From Candidatus Sabulitectum sp. (GTDB lineage: Bacteria > Fermentibacterota > Fermentibacteria > Fermentibacterales > JCC-6), in NCBI GenBank assembly GCA_029940175.1, contig JAOZRM010000001.1, positions 1 to 40,777 of the forward strand: DNA of 40,777 nt, in the 5' to 3' direction. Under the pieces are notes generated by a model that did no database searches, was not told where the DNA came from, and saw nothing but the letters and a program-made list of their open reading frames with translations. Shown here in pieces: positions 7,353-14,440 of this stretch. Made by a program: the position numbers and the translations under genes. The first letter of the stretch is position 1, and every line of letters begins with the position of its first letter.

Positions 7353-7724
7353 TTACTTCCAGAGTCCGTGAACAGAGCAATACTCTCTTGCACTCACGTT
7401 CTCGGCGTCAATTGCAAAAAGTGCCTCAGCAACATCACCGGCGTTGAGATACTTCCTGTAGACTATTCCATCTGCCACAAGTTCAATCCACTGAATGAAG
7501 TGGGCATCTGCCATTGGATGAGGTACAGAGCCTACAATAACCTTGTAACCACCCTCTACCTTTTCAATAACAGGAACATGTTTTTCTGTGGAAGAATCAG
7601 CGGTCTTCTCTTCCATCAGCTCCATATCAGCATTGCAGCAGACCAGCTGTCCAGGCCCTCCGTTAAGAACCTCTACGATGTTTCCACATCTTTCGCACTT
7701 GTATACCTGCATTCTTTCAGCCAT
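7353..7724 (-). CDS. dfx: Desulfoferrodoxin (two-iron superoxide reductase)
   Basis: 123 residues. Superoxide reductase turns superoxide into hydrogen peroxide without releasing oxygen, and the peroxide is then removed by rubrerythrin, encoded next door. The N-terminal desulforedoxin domain has the four Cys ligands C10, C13, C29 and C30 (YKCERCG, LVCCNADM). The catalytic domain has the five-coordinate iron ligands H49 (EKHVPVIE), H69 (VGSVPHPM), H75 (DAHFIQW), C116 and H119 (REYCSVHGLW). Glu47 next to His49 is the conserved residue near the active iron. All ligands are present, so this is an intact class I (2Fe) enzyme. AAGGAG precedes the start and the gene follows rubrerythrin by 24 bases. 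Confidence 0.95.
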   Translation of the reverse strand: MAERMQVYKCERCGNIVEVLNGGPGQLVCCNADMELMEEKTADSSTEKHVPVIEKVEGGYKVIVGSVPHPMADAHFIQWIELVADGIVYRKYLNAGDVAEALFAIDAENVSAREYCSVHGLWK

Positions 7725-7748
7725 CGTAATTCTCCTTCTGCTATGGTG

Positions 7749-8321
7749 TTACCAGTTCTCGCTTACCAGCATGAAATGTGCCTGAGGATGATCACAGGCA
7801 GGACACTTCGCTGGTGCTTCTGTTCCAACATGTACATATCCGCAATTCTGACAGAACCAGATAACAGGTTCTTCCTTTTTGAACACACTGTGAGCCTCTA
7901 TGTTCTTAAGAAATGCGAGGAATCTCTTCTCGTGCTGCTTTTCTGCAACTGCAATACTTCTGAATATGGCGGCTATCTTGTTGAAGCCTTCTTTTGTTGC
8001 AGTTTCAGCGAACTCGGGATACATCTCTGTATATTCATAATTCTCTCCACCTGCAGAATCCCTGAGGTTCTCGGCTGTTGTACCGATAACTCCTGCAGGG
8101 AAACCGGCTGTGATCTCCAGTTCACCACCTTCGAGAAGCTTGAAAAGTCTTTTTGCATGTTCTTTTTCCTGATTTGCGGTTTCAGTGAAAACGTTGGAGA
8201 TCTGGACAAATCCCTCTTTTTTTGCCTGGGAAGCGAAATAGGTATAACGGTTCCTTGCCTGTGACTCTCCTGCAAACGCCTTGAGAATGTTTATCTCTGT
8301 CTGTGTACCCTTGATACTCAT
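7749..8321 (-). CDS. rbr: Rubrerythrin (peroxidase)
   Basis: 190 residues from ATG 8321, preceded by AGGAG at seven bases and overlapping the perR stop by four bases. Rubrerythrin reduces hydrogen peroxide with electrons from NAD(P)H through rubredoxin-type carriers. The N-terminal four-helix di-iron domain has FAGESQARNRYTYF and NQEKEHAKRLF, and later EFAETATKEGF and VAEKQHEKRFLAFL, supplying the Glu and His ligands. The C-terminal rubredoxin-like domain has WFCQNCGYVHVG and CPACDHPQAHF with four Cys. The length is standard. It follows its likely regulator, and Hrb from the same operon is a plausible electron donor (inference). Confidence 0.95.
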   Translation of the reverse strand: MSIKGTQTEINILKAFAGESQARNRYTYFASQAKKEGFVQISNVFTETANQEKEHAKRLFKLLEGGELEITAGFPAGVIGTTAENLRDSAGGENYEYTEMYPEFAETATKEGFNKIAAIFRSIAVAEKQHEKRFLAFLKNIEAHSVFKKEEPVIWFCQNCGYVHVGTEAPAKCPACDHPQAHFMLVSENW

Positions 8322-8743
8322 CTTTGTTCTCCTTTCGAATCTGTTTTTTCTCTGCAATTATTACACGTGCCTGTAAATGTGACACAAACACCATCAACGG
8401 TGAAACCCGATGCTTCTGAAGGAAGTATCCCGCTAAAGTCAACTGCGGGAACGTCCAGGTCCCGAACCTTTCCACAGTTTCGACACTGGACATGACAGTG
8501 ATTTTCTATGTTATCGTCGTAGTGGGCTTCAGAACCTGAGCTGGTAATGGTGATCAGATCCCCGTCATCCACAAGGATTCCAAGATTGCGATATACCGTA
8601 CTGAAGCTGATGCTCATGATTTCTTCTTTTGCCTTAAAAAAGATTTCTTGAGCAGTGGGGTGGTTGGCCAATTTTCTTGCAGCATTGAAAACCGCTGTTT
8701 TCTGCTTTGACCCTCTTCTTGGCTTTTTCATATTCACAGTCAT
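8318..8743 (-). CDS. perR: PerR-type peroxide-responsive repressor (Fur family)
   Basis: 141 residues; an internal ATG at 8731 is an alternative start. Fur-family repressors bind DNA as metal-loaded dimers. The N-terminal winged helix ends with the family motif ISFSTVYRNLGILVDDGDL. The C-terminal domain has the structural zinc pairs C87/C90 (CRNCGK) and C127/C130 (CNNCRE) and the regulatory histidines in ENHCH. At the position equivalent to Asp85 of Bacillus PerR (aligned by eye from the HxH motif) there is Asp76, which favours PerR over Fur. PerR senses peroxide by iron-catalysed oxidation of His ligands. It is the first gene of an operon for peroxide, superoxide, oxygen and iron handling, the classic PerR regulon. 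Its own promoter carries an inverted repeat, so autoregulation is likely. Confidence 0.87.
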   Translation of the reverse strand: MTVNMKKPRRGSKQKTAVFNAARKLANHPTAQEIFFKAKEEIMSISFSTVYRNLGILVDDGDLITITSSGSEAHYDDNIENHCHVQCRNCGKVRDLDVPAVDFSGILPSEASGFTVDGVCVTFTGTCNNCREKTDSKGEQR

Positions 8744-8768
8744 ATCATACTCAACCCTCTCTACTCGT

Positions 8769-8787
8769 AATCGGAACTATTCTGATT
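8769..8787 (-). promoter_or_regulatory. Candidate PerR operator (inverted repeat)
   Basis: The plus-strand sequence AATCGGAACTATTCTGATT is an imperfect 19-base palindrome in which seven of nine arm positions match. It touches the -10 box of the perR promoter and covers the predicted transcription start. Its size, A/T-rich ends and position fit a Fur/PerR-type operator. It does not match the Bacillus PerR consensus closely, so binding is inference. Confidence 0.5.
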
Positions 8788-8812
8788 ATAAACGTAATTT
8801 TTACAATGTCAA
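8785..8812 (-). promoter_or_regulatory. Promoter of the perR-rbr-dfx-ftn-fprA-hrb operon
   Basis: On the minus strand there is a perfect -35 TTGACA (8807-8812) and a perfect -10 TATAAT (8785-8790) with a 16-base spacer. It is the strongest promoter match I found in the window. A start near 8778 leaves a leader of about 35 bases before ATG 8743. A strong promoter held down by a repressor that acts at the -10 region fits peroxide-inducible expression. Confidence 0.75.
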
Positions 8813-8813
8813 G

Positions 8814-8866
8814 CTCTACAACATAGTTGTCATTCATTATGTATCCCGCATATAATTGTTGTAGAG
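8814..8866. repeat. Perfect 10-base inverted repeat in the divergent perR/8876 region
   Basis: CTCTACAACA at 8814-8823 and TGTTGTAGAG at 8857-8866 are exact reverse complements separated by 33 bases. The left arm begins just upstream of the perR -35 box. The right arm follows the -10 box of the divergent gene and ends at its ribosome-binding site. A third related piece, GTTGT, lies at 8826-8830. The spacing suits a DNA-looping or paired-dimer operator controlling both directions; that is inference. Confidence 0.5.
8827..8856 (+). promoter_or_regulatory. Promoter of the small membrane protein gene at 8876
   Basis: There is a -35 box TTGTCA (8827-8832), an 18-base spacer and a perfect -10 TATAAT (8851-8856). 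It faces away from the perR promoter, and the two -35 boxes are 14 bases apart, so one regulator could affect both. Confidence 0.6.
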
Positions 8867-8875
8867 GGAGGAAGC

Positions 8876-9352
8876 ATGGCATGGAGTTACATCAAGGGCA
8901 GGTGGTGGATATTTCTTGTAGCCACTCTTCCCTTTGTAATTCTTGGTGTTGTTTTCATCAGGCTTCATTACACAACATCAGGGCAGCATGAATGGTACAA
9001 TAGCCTGCTGTTACTGGGAATCGTGTTCATTCTGTCACCTCTACTACAGATGTGGTGGACATTAAGAAAAATACACAACGGACAAAAAGCCGAAAAAGAA
9101 CTGATTGCCAGGAGTACAATAGGTCATGCTACAGTCATTGCCATAAAAGAAACCGGTCTTTGTACAAATGATGTTCCTGAAGTAGAGATTCTGTTGGAGG
9201 TGCATTCACATGACAATTCGACTTACCGCGTGACTCTCAGAGAACACGTGAATCTCTCAAACCTTTCAGAGCTTACTACAGGTTCCGGAATTGCCATCAG
9301 AATAGATACACTGGACAACCAAAACATTCTTCTTCACTTCCCCTGCCCCTGA
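8876..9352 (+). CDS. Small membrane protein with two membrane spans and a soluble C-terminal beta domain
   Basis: 158 residues. GGAGG lies at 8867-8871, four bases before the ATG. Two hydrophobic spans, about residues 10-29 and 42-60, are followed by a basic stretch (LRKIHNGQKAEKE). The C-terminal domain of about 75 residues begins ATVIAIKETGLCTNDVPEV and has the pattern 'TG..ND.P.v...leV', then a short beta-rich part ending TGSGIAIRIDTLDNQNI. I have seen this layout in uncharacterised bacterial proteins with a membrane anchor and a small beta-barrel-like domain, but I do not know a function. It is transcribed divergently from perR with closely spaced promoters, so it may belong to the same stress response (inference). 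Confidence 0.75.
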   Translation: MAWSYIKGRWWIFLVATLPFVILGVVFIRLHYTTSGQHEWYNSLLLLGIVFILSPLLQMWWTLRKIHNGQKAEKELIARSTIGHATVIAIKETGLCTNDVPEVEILLEVHSHDNSTYRVTLREHVNLSNLSELTTGSGIAIRIDTLDNQNILLHFPCP

Positions 9353-9466
9353 CCGATTGGTATTATAGGATACTCGGGGCATCTGTAATAATGAAGTAAA
9401 CAGGCACTATACAGTGGCTCCGCCGGACCGCTTCAGTCTGGCTTCTCATACTATGAAAGAAGTAAA

Positions 9467-10783
9467 ATGAAAATTTCATCTATGTCTCTACTTGCTCTCA
9501 CTTTGCTGGTCTTTTTCAGTAGTTGTTCTTTAGAAAAACAGGACAAGCCGGACATATTCCTGATCATCATAGATACTTTGCGCGCTGATCACCTTGGTTG
9601 CTATGGTTATCAGCGCGACACATCTCCTGTGCTGGACAGTCTGGCACTTGAAGGAACCATGTTTTCCCATTTTCAGGCCCAAGCTCCCTGGACACTTCCC
9701 TCACACGGATCAATATGGACAGGCTTATCTGTAAAAGCTCATATGGCCGGAATGCGGAATATGGTTTCATACGGTCTAGACAGCAGATTAAACAACATTG
9801 CTACCATACTCCGGGAAGAAAACTATGTTACTCTTGGTTTCGTTAATGTAATGCTTATCAGCCATTCTTTCGGGTTTGACAATGGGTTTGATCACTATTC
9901 AGTATTTGATCATGGTCACGGTAGAGCTGGCGCAACTGTTGATGAAGTTCTTGAATGGCTCTCTGAAAACAAAGCAAATCCAAACCCGAAACTGGCAGTG
10001 ATTCATTTATTCGACGTGCACGCCCCCTATGATCCACCGGCACCATATGATACCCGATTTGCTGTGAATGGCGCACAGGGTGAAACAGATTGGATAACAG
10101 ATTCACTTGGTGTTGTCCAAAATCCGGATGCAACCAGTCACCTGATCGACTTGTATGATGGTGAAATTGCATGGGTAGATGCTCAACTGGGTCGGTTATT
10201 CAGTGAACTTCGAGAATCAGGCATCGCTGACAATGCATACATCATTGTAACATCAGATCATGGAGAAGAATTCTTTGAACACGGTAACTGGTCCCACGGA
10301 CATTCATTGTATCAGGAACTTCTTCATGTTCCTCTAATCATTTCAGGCCCTGGAATTACACCGGGAGTAATCGATTCAACTCCCTGTGGGCATTTTGACA
10401 TTTTACCTGTTATTGCCGGATTTGCCGGTGTTCCGGTGCCAGACGGTGTGGAGGGAATTGATCTGTTTAGTCAAAGATCTCCAGACAGACTTATCCCCTC
10501 AAGTGGAGTTATCCCGGGGCATGTCCATTTGCGTGATTCAGAAGAATTCCAATCAATGTGCTCCGTCTTTAACGGCACAGAGAAAGGCATTTTTAACTTC
10601 TATACCATGCGCGAACAGTTTTTTGACCTTGCTGTTGATCCAGGAGAGCAGAACAGGCTTCCATTGAATACCAATTTTCTTCAAGAGCTGGAATACTACT
10701 GGTCTACTCCACCGGTTGGCCATCCGCATGCTGTTGAGGGGACAGGAGTTGAGGATGACCTAAGCGATCTGGGGTACATCTAA
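9467..10783 (+). CDS. Sulfatase/alkaline phosphatase superfamily lipoprotein, Thr at the nucleophile position
   Basis: 438 residues with a lipoprotein-type signal peptide ending at Cys20 (FSSC; Phe at -3 is not ideal for a lipobox). The mature part begins DIFLIIIDTLRADHLGCYGY, the family metal-binding start (Asp29, Asp36), and later has IIVTSDHGEEFFEHGNW with the second metal-site Asp and His, followed by HVPLIISGPG. In formylglycine sulfatases the catalytic motif is C/S-x-P-S-R. Here the aligned residues are Thr76-Leu-Pro-Ser-His80 in APWTLPSHGSIWTG, so no formylglycine can form. Such proteins are more likely phosphodiesterases, phosphatases or phosphotransferases using Thr. Substrate is unknown. 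There is no visible terminator between it and the aldolase gene. Confidence 0.82.
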   Translation: MKISSMSLLALTLLVFFSSCSLEKQDKPDIFLIIIDTLRADHLGCYGYQRDTSPVLDSLALEGTMFSHFQAQAPWTLPSHGSIWTGLSVKAHMAGMRNMVSYGLDSRLNNIATILREENYVTLGFVNVMLISHSFGFDNGFDHYSVFDHGHGRAGATVDEVLEWLSENKANPNPKLAVIHLFDVHAPYDPPAPYDTRFAVNGAQGETDWITDSLGVVQNPDATSHLIDLYDGEIAWVDAQLGRLFSELRESGIADNAYIIVTSDHGEEFFEHGNWSHGHSLYQELLHVPLIISGPGITPGVIDSTPCGHFDILPVIAGFAGVPVPDGVEGIDLFSQRSPDRLIPSSGVIPGHVHLRDSEEFQSMCSVFNGTEKGIFNFYTMREQFFDLAVDPGEQNRLPLNTNFLQELEYYWSTPPVGHPHAVEGTGVEDDLSDLGYI

Positions 10784-10939
10784 CCTGTAGACACCACTTG
10801 AATGATAAGTTCCTCTGTCCTGGGGAAAGAGCACATGATCCACCTTGGATTGCAGTACCTTGCATGTTGTATCGACACAATCACAAATAGGTAAAATTGC
10901 TAAGGAAAAGCAGCAAAAATCAGTAGACTGGAAAGAAAA

Positions 10940-11725
10940 TTGTTTTTCAATCATATTGCGGTCATGAAAAACATGGAATCTATGAAAAACGATATCTGCG
11001 AGATCGCCTCCCATCTGTCACTGATGGGATGGTCCGAGGCGAATGCAGGGAACATTTCTGTTCTTTTACCGAGAGATGAGAAATTTGATGTGGGTGAAAA
11101 CCCAAGCTCATACCATTTTCCAGAACCGGTGAGAACCCTTGCTGGAAGAACCCTGCTTGTAACAGCATCAGGCAGCCGCTTTCGAAGGATGAAACGCGAC
11201 GTGAACACACAGATTGTACCTGTTACCATCACAGAATTTGGAACCGCGGCATTATGGCCTTCCCAATTTCCAAGTCCAACCAGCGAAATTGGAACTCACA
11301 TACAGGTACATTCCCTTACCCCGGACATCGGCTGGAAAACTTCGGCCATAGTGCACACTCATTCAACAAAGATGCTTGCACTGTCCTCCAGCGATCTCCC
11401 GGGAGAAATGCTTCAGGACGCCGTGGAAAGAGCCCACCCTGAAATTTCAATTCTTATGAGGAAGGGGTTAGCTTTTCTAGACTTTGCGCCTCCTGGAACC
11501 TGGGAACTTGGCACAAGAACCAGAGATGAATTCAAACATGCTAATGCTGTGATCTGGCGAAAACATGGGATACTGGGATTTGCAAAGGACATAGAAATGG
11601 CATGCGATTATGTGGAAATGACTGAAAAAGCCGCAGAGATTCTTCTTCTTGAGCAAAGTGCCTTTGGTAATTTTCTTGGGTTAAAGGACAAGGAACTGGA
11701 AAATCTACAAGAGGAATTGAGGTAG
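10940..11725 (+). CDS. Class II aldolase/adducin family protein, rhamnulose-1-phosphate aldolase-like
   Basis: 261 residues from TTG 10940, which has GGAAAG just upstream. ATG 10964 or 10982 are alternatives that keep all conserved sequence. Class II aldolases are zinc enzymes that cleave or form sugar phosphates. The sequence shows LMGWSEANAGNISV (phosphate-binding loop), LLVTASGSRFRRM, PTSEIGTHIQVH (Glu next to the metal site) and AIVHTHSTKMLAL (two zinc His), plus a third His in IWRKHGILGFAKD. The order and the long insertion between the first two motifs resemble RhaD rather than AraD or FucA. No other rhamnose gene is nearby, so the substrate is uncertain. Confidence 0.78.
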   Translation: MFFNHIAVMKNMESMKNDICEIASHLSLMGWSEANAGNISVLLPRDEKFDVGENPSSYHFPEPVRTLAGRTLLVTASGSRFRRMKRDVNTQIVPVTITEFGTAALWPSQFPSPTSEIGTHIQVHSLTPDIGWKTSAIVHTHSTKMLALSSSDLPGEMLQDAVERAHPEISILMRKGLAFLDFAPPGTWELGTRTRDEFKHANAVIWRKHGILGFAKDIEMACDYVEMTEKAAEILLLEQSAFGNFLGLKDKELENLQEELR

Positions 11726-11800
11726 GGCAACCAGTAAGTAGAGTATTAATAGTATATTGTTTGTAGTGTAAATATGGATGCTAATCTGAAGGGGTATGGA

Positions 11801-12589
11801 ATGAAGAAACTGATCGCCACAGGTCTTCTGGTTGTGATTGCAGTTTTCTCCGCTTGTGGAGACTCTGCTACTGAGATAAGAGGTACGCTGCCGGTAGTTA
11901 CCGGAATTTCTATTGACTCAATTGCAAGCAAGGGTGACACGATTGTAGTTTCCTGGACTGCCCTGGATACCACTCTGGTGGACGGGTATTTCCTGTGGAC
12001 AAGACCAAATATTGAAGGTACGTGGGCTCTGGCGGCTGTGTGCAACGAAAATGCAGGATCTCACATTGCTTTCAAATCCGCTTATTACACGGTTATGGCT
12101 TTCAAAGGAATAGACTCCTCATCTGATATCGGCTTGTCAGTAAACACAAAAACTCAGAGTGTTTCTGAGATCAGACAACTGTTTGAGTTGAGACCTGTAG
12201 GTTTCCGTGTAGATATGGAAGGCGATTCGCTTATTGCAGGTGACCCTGCTTCTGTCGATTTCGCACAGCAGTTCGTTGTTGCAATAAACCTTGCCGGCGA
12301 AAGACAGATTTTTCCCGGTAACTCTCGCCCTTTTGTGTGGCCTAGTGGAGCAAGAACCAGAATCTCATCAATGGGTGGATTTGTTGCTCCCGCACCCGAG
12401 GACTCTGTTAACTGGCGTGACAGCATCTCCTACGGAGGAAATTTCTTCCTTGCCCTTGATAGCGGACACTACTGCATGCTGAAGGGTACAAGCACAATAC
12501 CTGACACGACAACCATGACAGATACACTTGTTGTAAAAGGACAGATTCAGCCGCTCATGGGCATACGGGTATTTAACGAACTTATCTAA
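11801..12589 (+). CDS. Lipoprotein of unknown function with a fibronectin-type-III-like segment
   Basis: 262 residues from ATG 11801, which follows AGGGG and begins a lipoprotein signal MKKLIATGLLVVIAVFSACG with Cys at residue 19. The track of hydrophobic residues then stops. Residues about 30-110 (VTGISIDSIASKGDTIVVSW and then DGYFLWTRP) resemble a fibronectin type III fold with its conserved Trp and Tyr. The rest is beta-rich with no family I recognise. It is probably exported and lipid-anchored. The gene is followed 22 bases later by a strong terminator. Confidence 0.72.
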   Translation: MKKLIATGLLVVIAVFSACGDSATEIRGTLPVVTGISIDSIASKGDTIVVSWTALDTTLVDGYFLWTRPNIEGTWALAAVCNENAGSHIAFKSAYYTVMAFKGIDSSSDIGLSVNTKTQSVSEIRQLFELRPVGFRVDMEGDSLIAGDPASVDFAQQFVVAINLAGERQIFPGNSRPFVWPSGARTRISSMGGFVAPAPEDSVNWRDSISYGGNFFLALDSGHYCMLKGTSTIPDTTTMTDTLVVKGQIQPLMGIRVFNELI

Positions 12590-12611
12590 ACGGTAATAAT
12601 CATGTGAGTGG

Positions 12612-12645
12612 GGGGGAGAGTCGCAAAACTCTCCCCCTTCTTTTT
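12612..12645 (+). terminator. Rho-independent terminator after the lipoprotein gene
   Basis: A perfect 10-base-pair stem (GGGGGAGAGT at 12612-12621 with ACTCTCCCCC at 12628-12637) has a six-base loop and is followed by TTCTTTTT. It ends plus-strand transcription just before the convergent aspS gene. The opposite strand lacks a U-run. Confidence 0.9.
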
Positions 12646-12652
12646 GCTATTG

Positions 12653-13996
12653 CTATGGAGTAAGCCTCTTGATATCTCTTGGGAACATGGTGGTAAGACG
12701 GATATTATCCACACCCAGAAGCCTTGCTGTCACTCTTTCAAGACCGATTGCAAGCCCGCCGTGAGGTGGTAAACCATACTTGTGTGCCTGAAGATAGCTT
12801 TCAAAATCGTCAGGGTTCAAATCCATTGCAGCCATCTTATCTATCTGTTCCTGATAATCATTGATCCTCTGGCCACCAGTGGTGATCTCCAGGCCTCTGA
12901 ACAAAAGGTCAAAACTTAGGGTAGTCCCTGGATTTTCAGGGTCATCCTTTGTGTAGAAGGGTCTTTTTTCAGTTGGGAAATGGGTGACGAACACAAAATC
13001 ACAGTTCCAGTTCTTCGCAGAGTAGGTACACAGTGCCCTTTCCTCCTCCGGCTCAAGGTCAGGCTCGTCAGAGTAGTCTTTCCCTGTGATCTCTCCGGCA
13101 ATTTTGTGGGCTTCTGCAAGAGTAACTACGGGAATATCATCCTCAATAACAGGAATATCCGCATCGAGAAGTGCAAGCTCCGGTGCGCAGGTTTCCTGCA
13201 GGTAGTTGAGACAGTACTTGAGTAAAGCAGTTTCCATTTGCATTACATCTGTATGGTCTTTCACAAAACCCATCTCAAAATCCAGAGAGGTATATTCATT
13301 GATATGGCGACTGGTTTGATGAGGCTCTGCCCTGAACACTGGACCAACCTCGAAGACCCTCTCATAAATACCCACACCCATCTGCTTGTAAAACTGAGGA
13401 GATTGTGCAAGATAGGCAGGTCTACCGAAGTAGTCCACAGTGAAAATATTGGCTCCACCCTCCGCTCCGGCAACACCGATCTTCGGGGTGCGTATCTCTG
13501 TAAATCCATGTTCACGAAGAAAATCTGCGAAAGCTCTTGCAAATGCTTCTGAAATCTTAAGCCTGGCTCTCTCTACAGGATGACGGAGGCTCAGTGGTCT
13601 GAGATCAAGATTTGTATCAATGTGAAGGTCCAGAATCTTCTTTGAAAGATCAACAGGTGGATGCTCCGCAGGAATTGATACTATCTCAACTTCTTCAACC
13701 TGAATTTCGATACTGTTCGGATTTATGGATTTGTCTTTGATCTTTGCGTTCTTCACAACCCCGGTGATTCGAACTGACTGCTCCTCTGCCAGCCCATCTA
13801 TCAACTCCTCATTTCCATCACGGCCAATTACACACTGAAGCAGACCGTCATGGCGACGTATGACTATAAAGGCACCCCATCCAAGTCTGCGGATTCTCTG
13901 GATCATGCCGTGAACGGTGACATTCTGTCCATCCATCCCGGTCAACTCTGCTGCACTGAGCAGTTTCTGATCAGTAGCGGTGGATACTCTGTACAT
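12653..13996 (-). CDS. aspS: Aspartyl-tRNA synthetase, archaeal/short type
   Basis: 447 residues from ATG 13996, with AGGAG seven bases upstream. The start shares one base with the previous stop (TGATG). The enzyme charges tRNA-Asp. The N-terminal OB-fold anticodon-binding domain has NVTVHGMIQRIRRLGWGAFI. The class II catalytic core has FREHGFTEIRTPKI-type motif 1, motif 2 FRAEPHQTSRHINEYTSLDFEM and motif 3 GGLAIGLERVTARLLG. The length of about 450 and the lack of the roughly 100-residue GAD insertion identify the archaeal type. Many such enzymes are non-discriminating and also make Asp-tRNA-Asn, which is then amidated; whether this one does cannot be told here. Confidence 0.93.
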   Translation of the reverse strand: MYRVSTATDQKLLSAAELTGMDGQNVTVHGMIQRIRRLGWGAFIVIRRHDGLLQCVIGRDGNEELIDGLAEEQSVRITGVVKNAKIKDKSINPNSIEIQVEEVEIVSIPAEHPPVDLSKKILDLHIDTNLDLRPLSLRHPVERARLKISEAFARAFADFLREHGFTEIRTPKIGVAGAEGGANIFTVDYFGRPAYLAQSPQFYKQMGVGIYERVFEVGPVFRAEPHQTSRHINEYTSLDFEMGFVKDHTDVMQMETALLKYCLNYLQETCAPELALLDADIPVIEDDIPVVTLAEAHKIAGEITGKDYSDEPDLEPEEERALCTYSAKNWNCDFVFVTHFPTEKRPFYTKDDPENPGTTLSFDLLFRGLEITTGGQRINDYQEQIDKMAAMDLNPDDFESYLQAHKYGLPPHGGLAIGLERVTARLLGVDNIRLTTMFPRDIKRLTP

Positions 13997-14355
13997 CAAT
14001 CATCTCCTGTATTCTCCCCGGCTGACCTCAGCAGACGATTAGGCGTGCCTGCGAAATGAGCCTGGGCTTTTTTCATTGCCTTTTCAATTGCTTCCAGCCG
14101 GAGGAATATACCAGAAGGGATGCGTTCCACCTTAATCATTCTGTAGCGAAGCAGTTTCAAATCACAGAGTAATTTGAGAGTAGAGGGCTGATAATGAGTA
14201 CGGGAACGTTCACGAAAAAGCCATAATGCTTTTCGGTTTTCCAATAGGGCTGCCTCTTTTTCTAACTGAAATGATTTTTTTAGACGATCGAGAAATCTCT
14301 CCATTAATCGGAGTTCTCCCTCAACTTCAGCTACTGTTCTTAGATTTCCACTCAT
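13996..14355 (-). CDS. Small helical protein of unknown function, coupled to aspS
   Basis: 119 residues, rich in Leu, Glu, Arg and Lys, with predicted long helices (EVEGELRLMERFLDRLKKSF, then EKEAALLENRKALWLFRE) and no signal peptide or Cys. I recognise no family. The stop codon overlaps the aspS start by one base (TGATG), so the two are cotranscribed. Codon use and composition look like the neighbours, and the frame is the only sensible one between divergent buk and aspS, so I regard it as a real gene. A role linked to tRNA charging is only suggested by position. Confidence 0.62.
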   Translation of the reverse strand: MSGNLRTVAEVEGELRLMERFLDRLKKSFQLEKEAALLENRKALWLFRERSRTHYQPSTLKLLCDLKLLRYRMIKVERIPSGIFLRLEAIEKAMKKAQAHFAGTPNRLLRSAGENTGDD

Positions 14356-14440
14356 CCTGAATTTGCCTTATATTCTGCCATTAAATTATCAGAAACACTA
14401 TGTCATTGTAAAGATAGCAAATAACCCCCGAGGAGGGAAG

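Noticed and set aside
7302..8264. 320-codon plus-strand open frame
   Set aside because: It lies antisense to the ferritin, desulfoferrodoxin and rubrerythrin genes, which have complete active sites. Its translation is Cys/Phe/Ser-rich with no family resemblance or ribosome-binding site.
8785..8806. A match to the Bacillus PerR box near ATTATAAACGTAATTTT
   Set aside because: It has no clear dyad symmetry. The palindrome at 8769-8787 is a better operator candidate.
10867..10880. TTGTATCGACACAA palindrome before the aldolase gene
   Set aside because: Short interrupted palindrome with no good promoter around it; likely chance.
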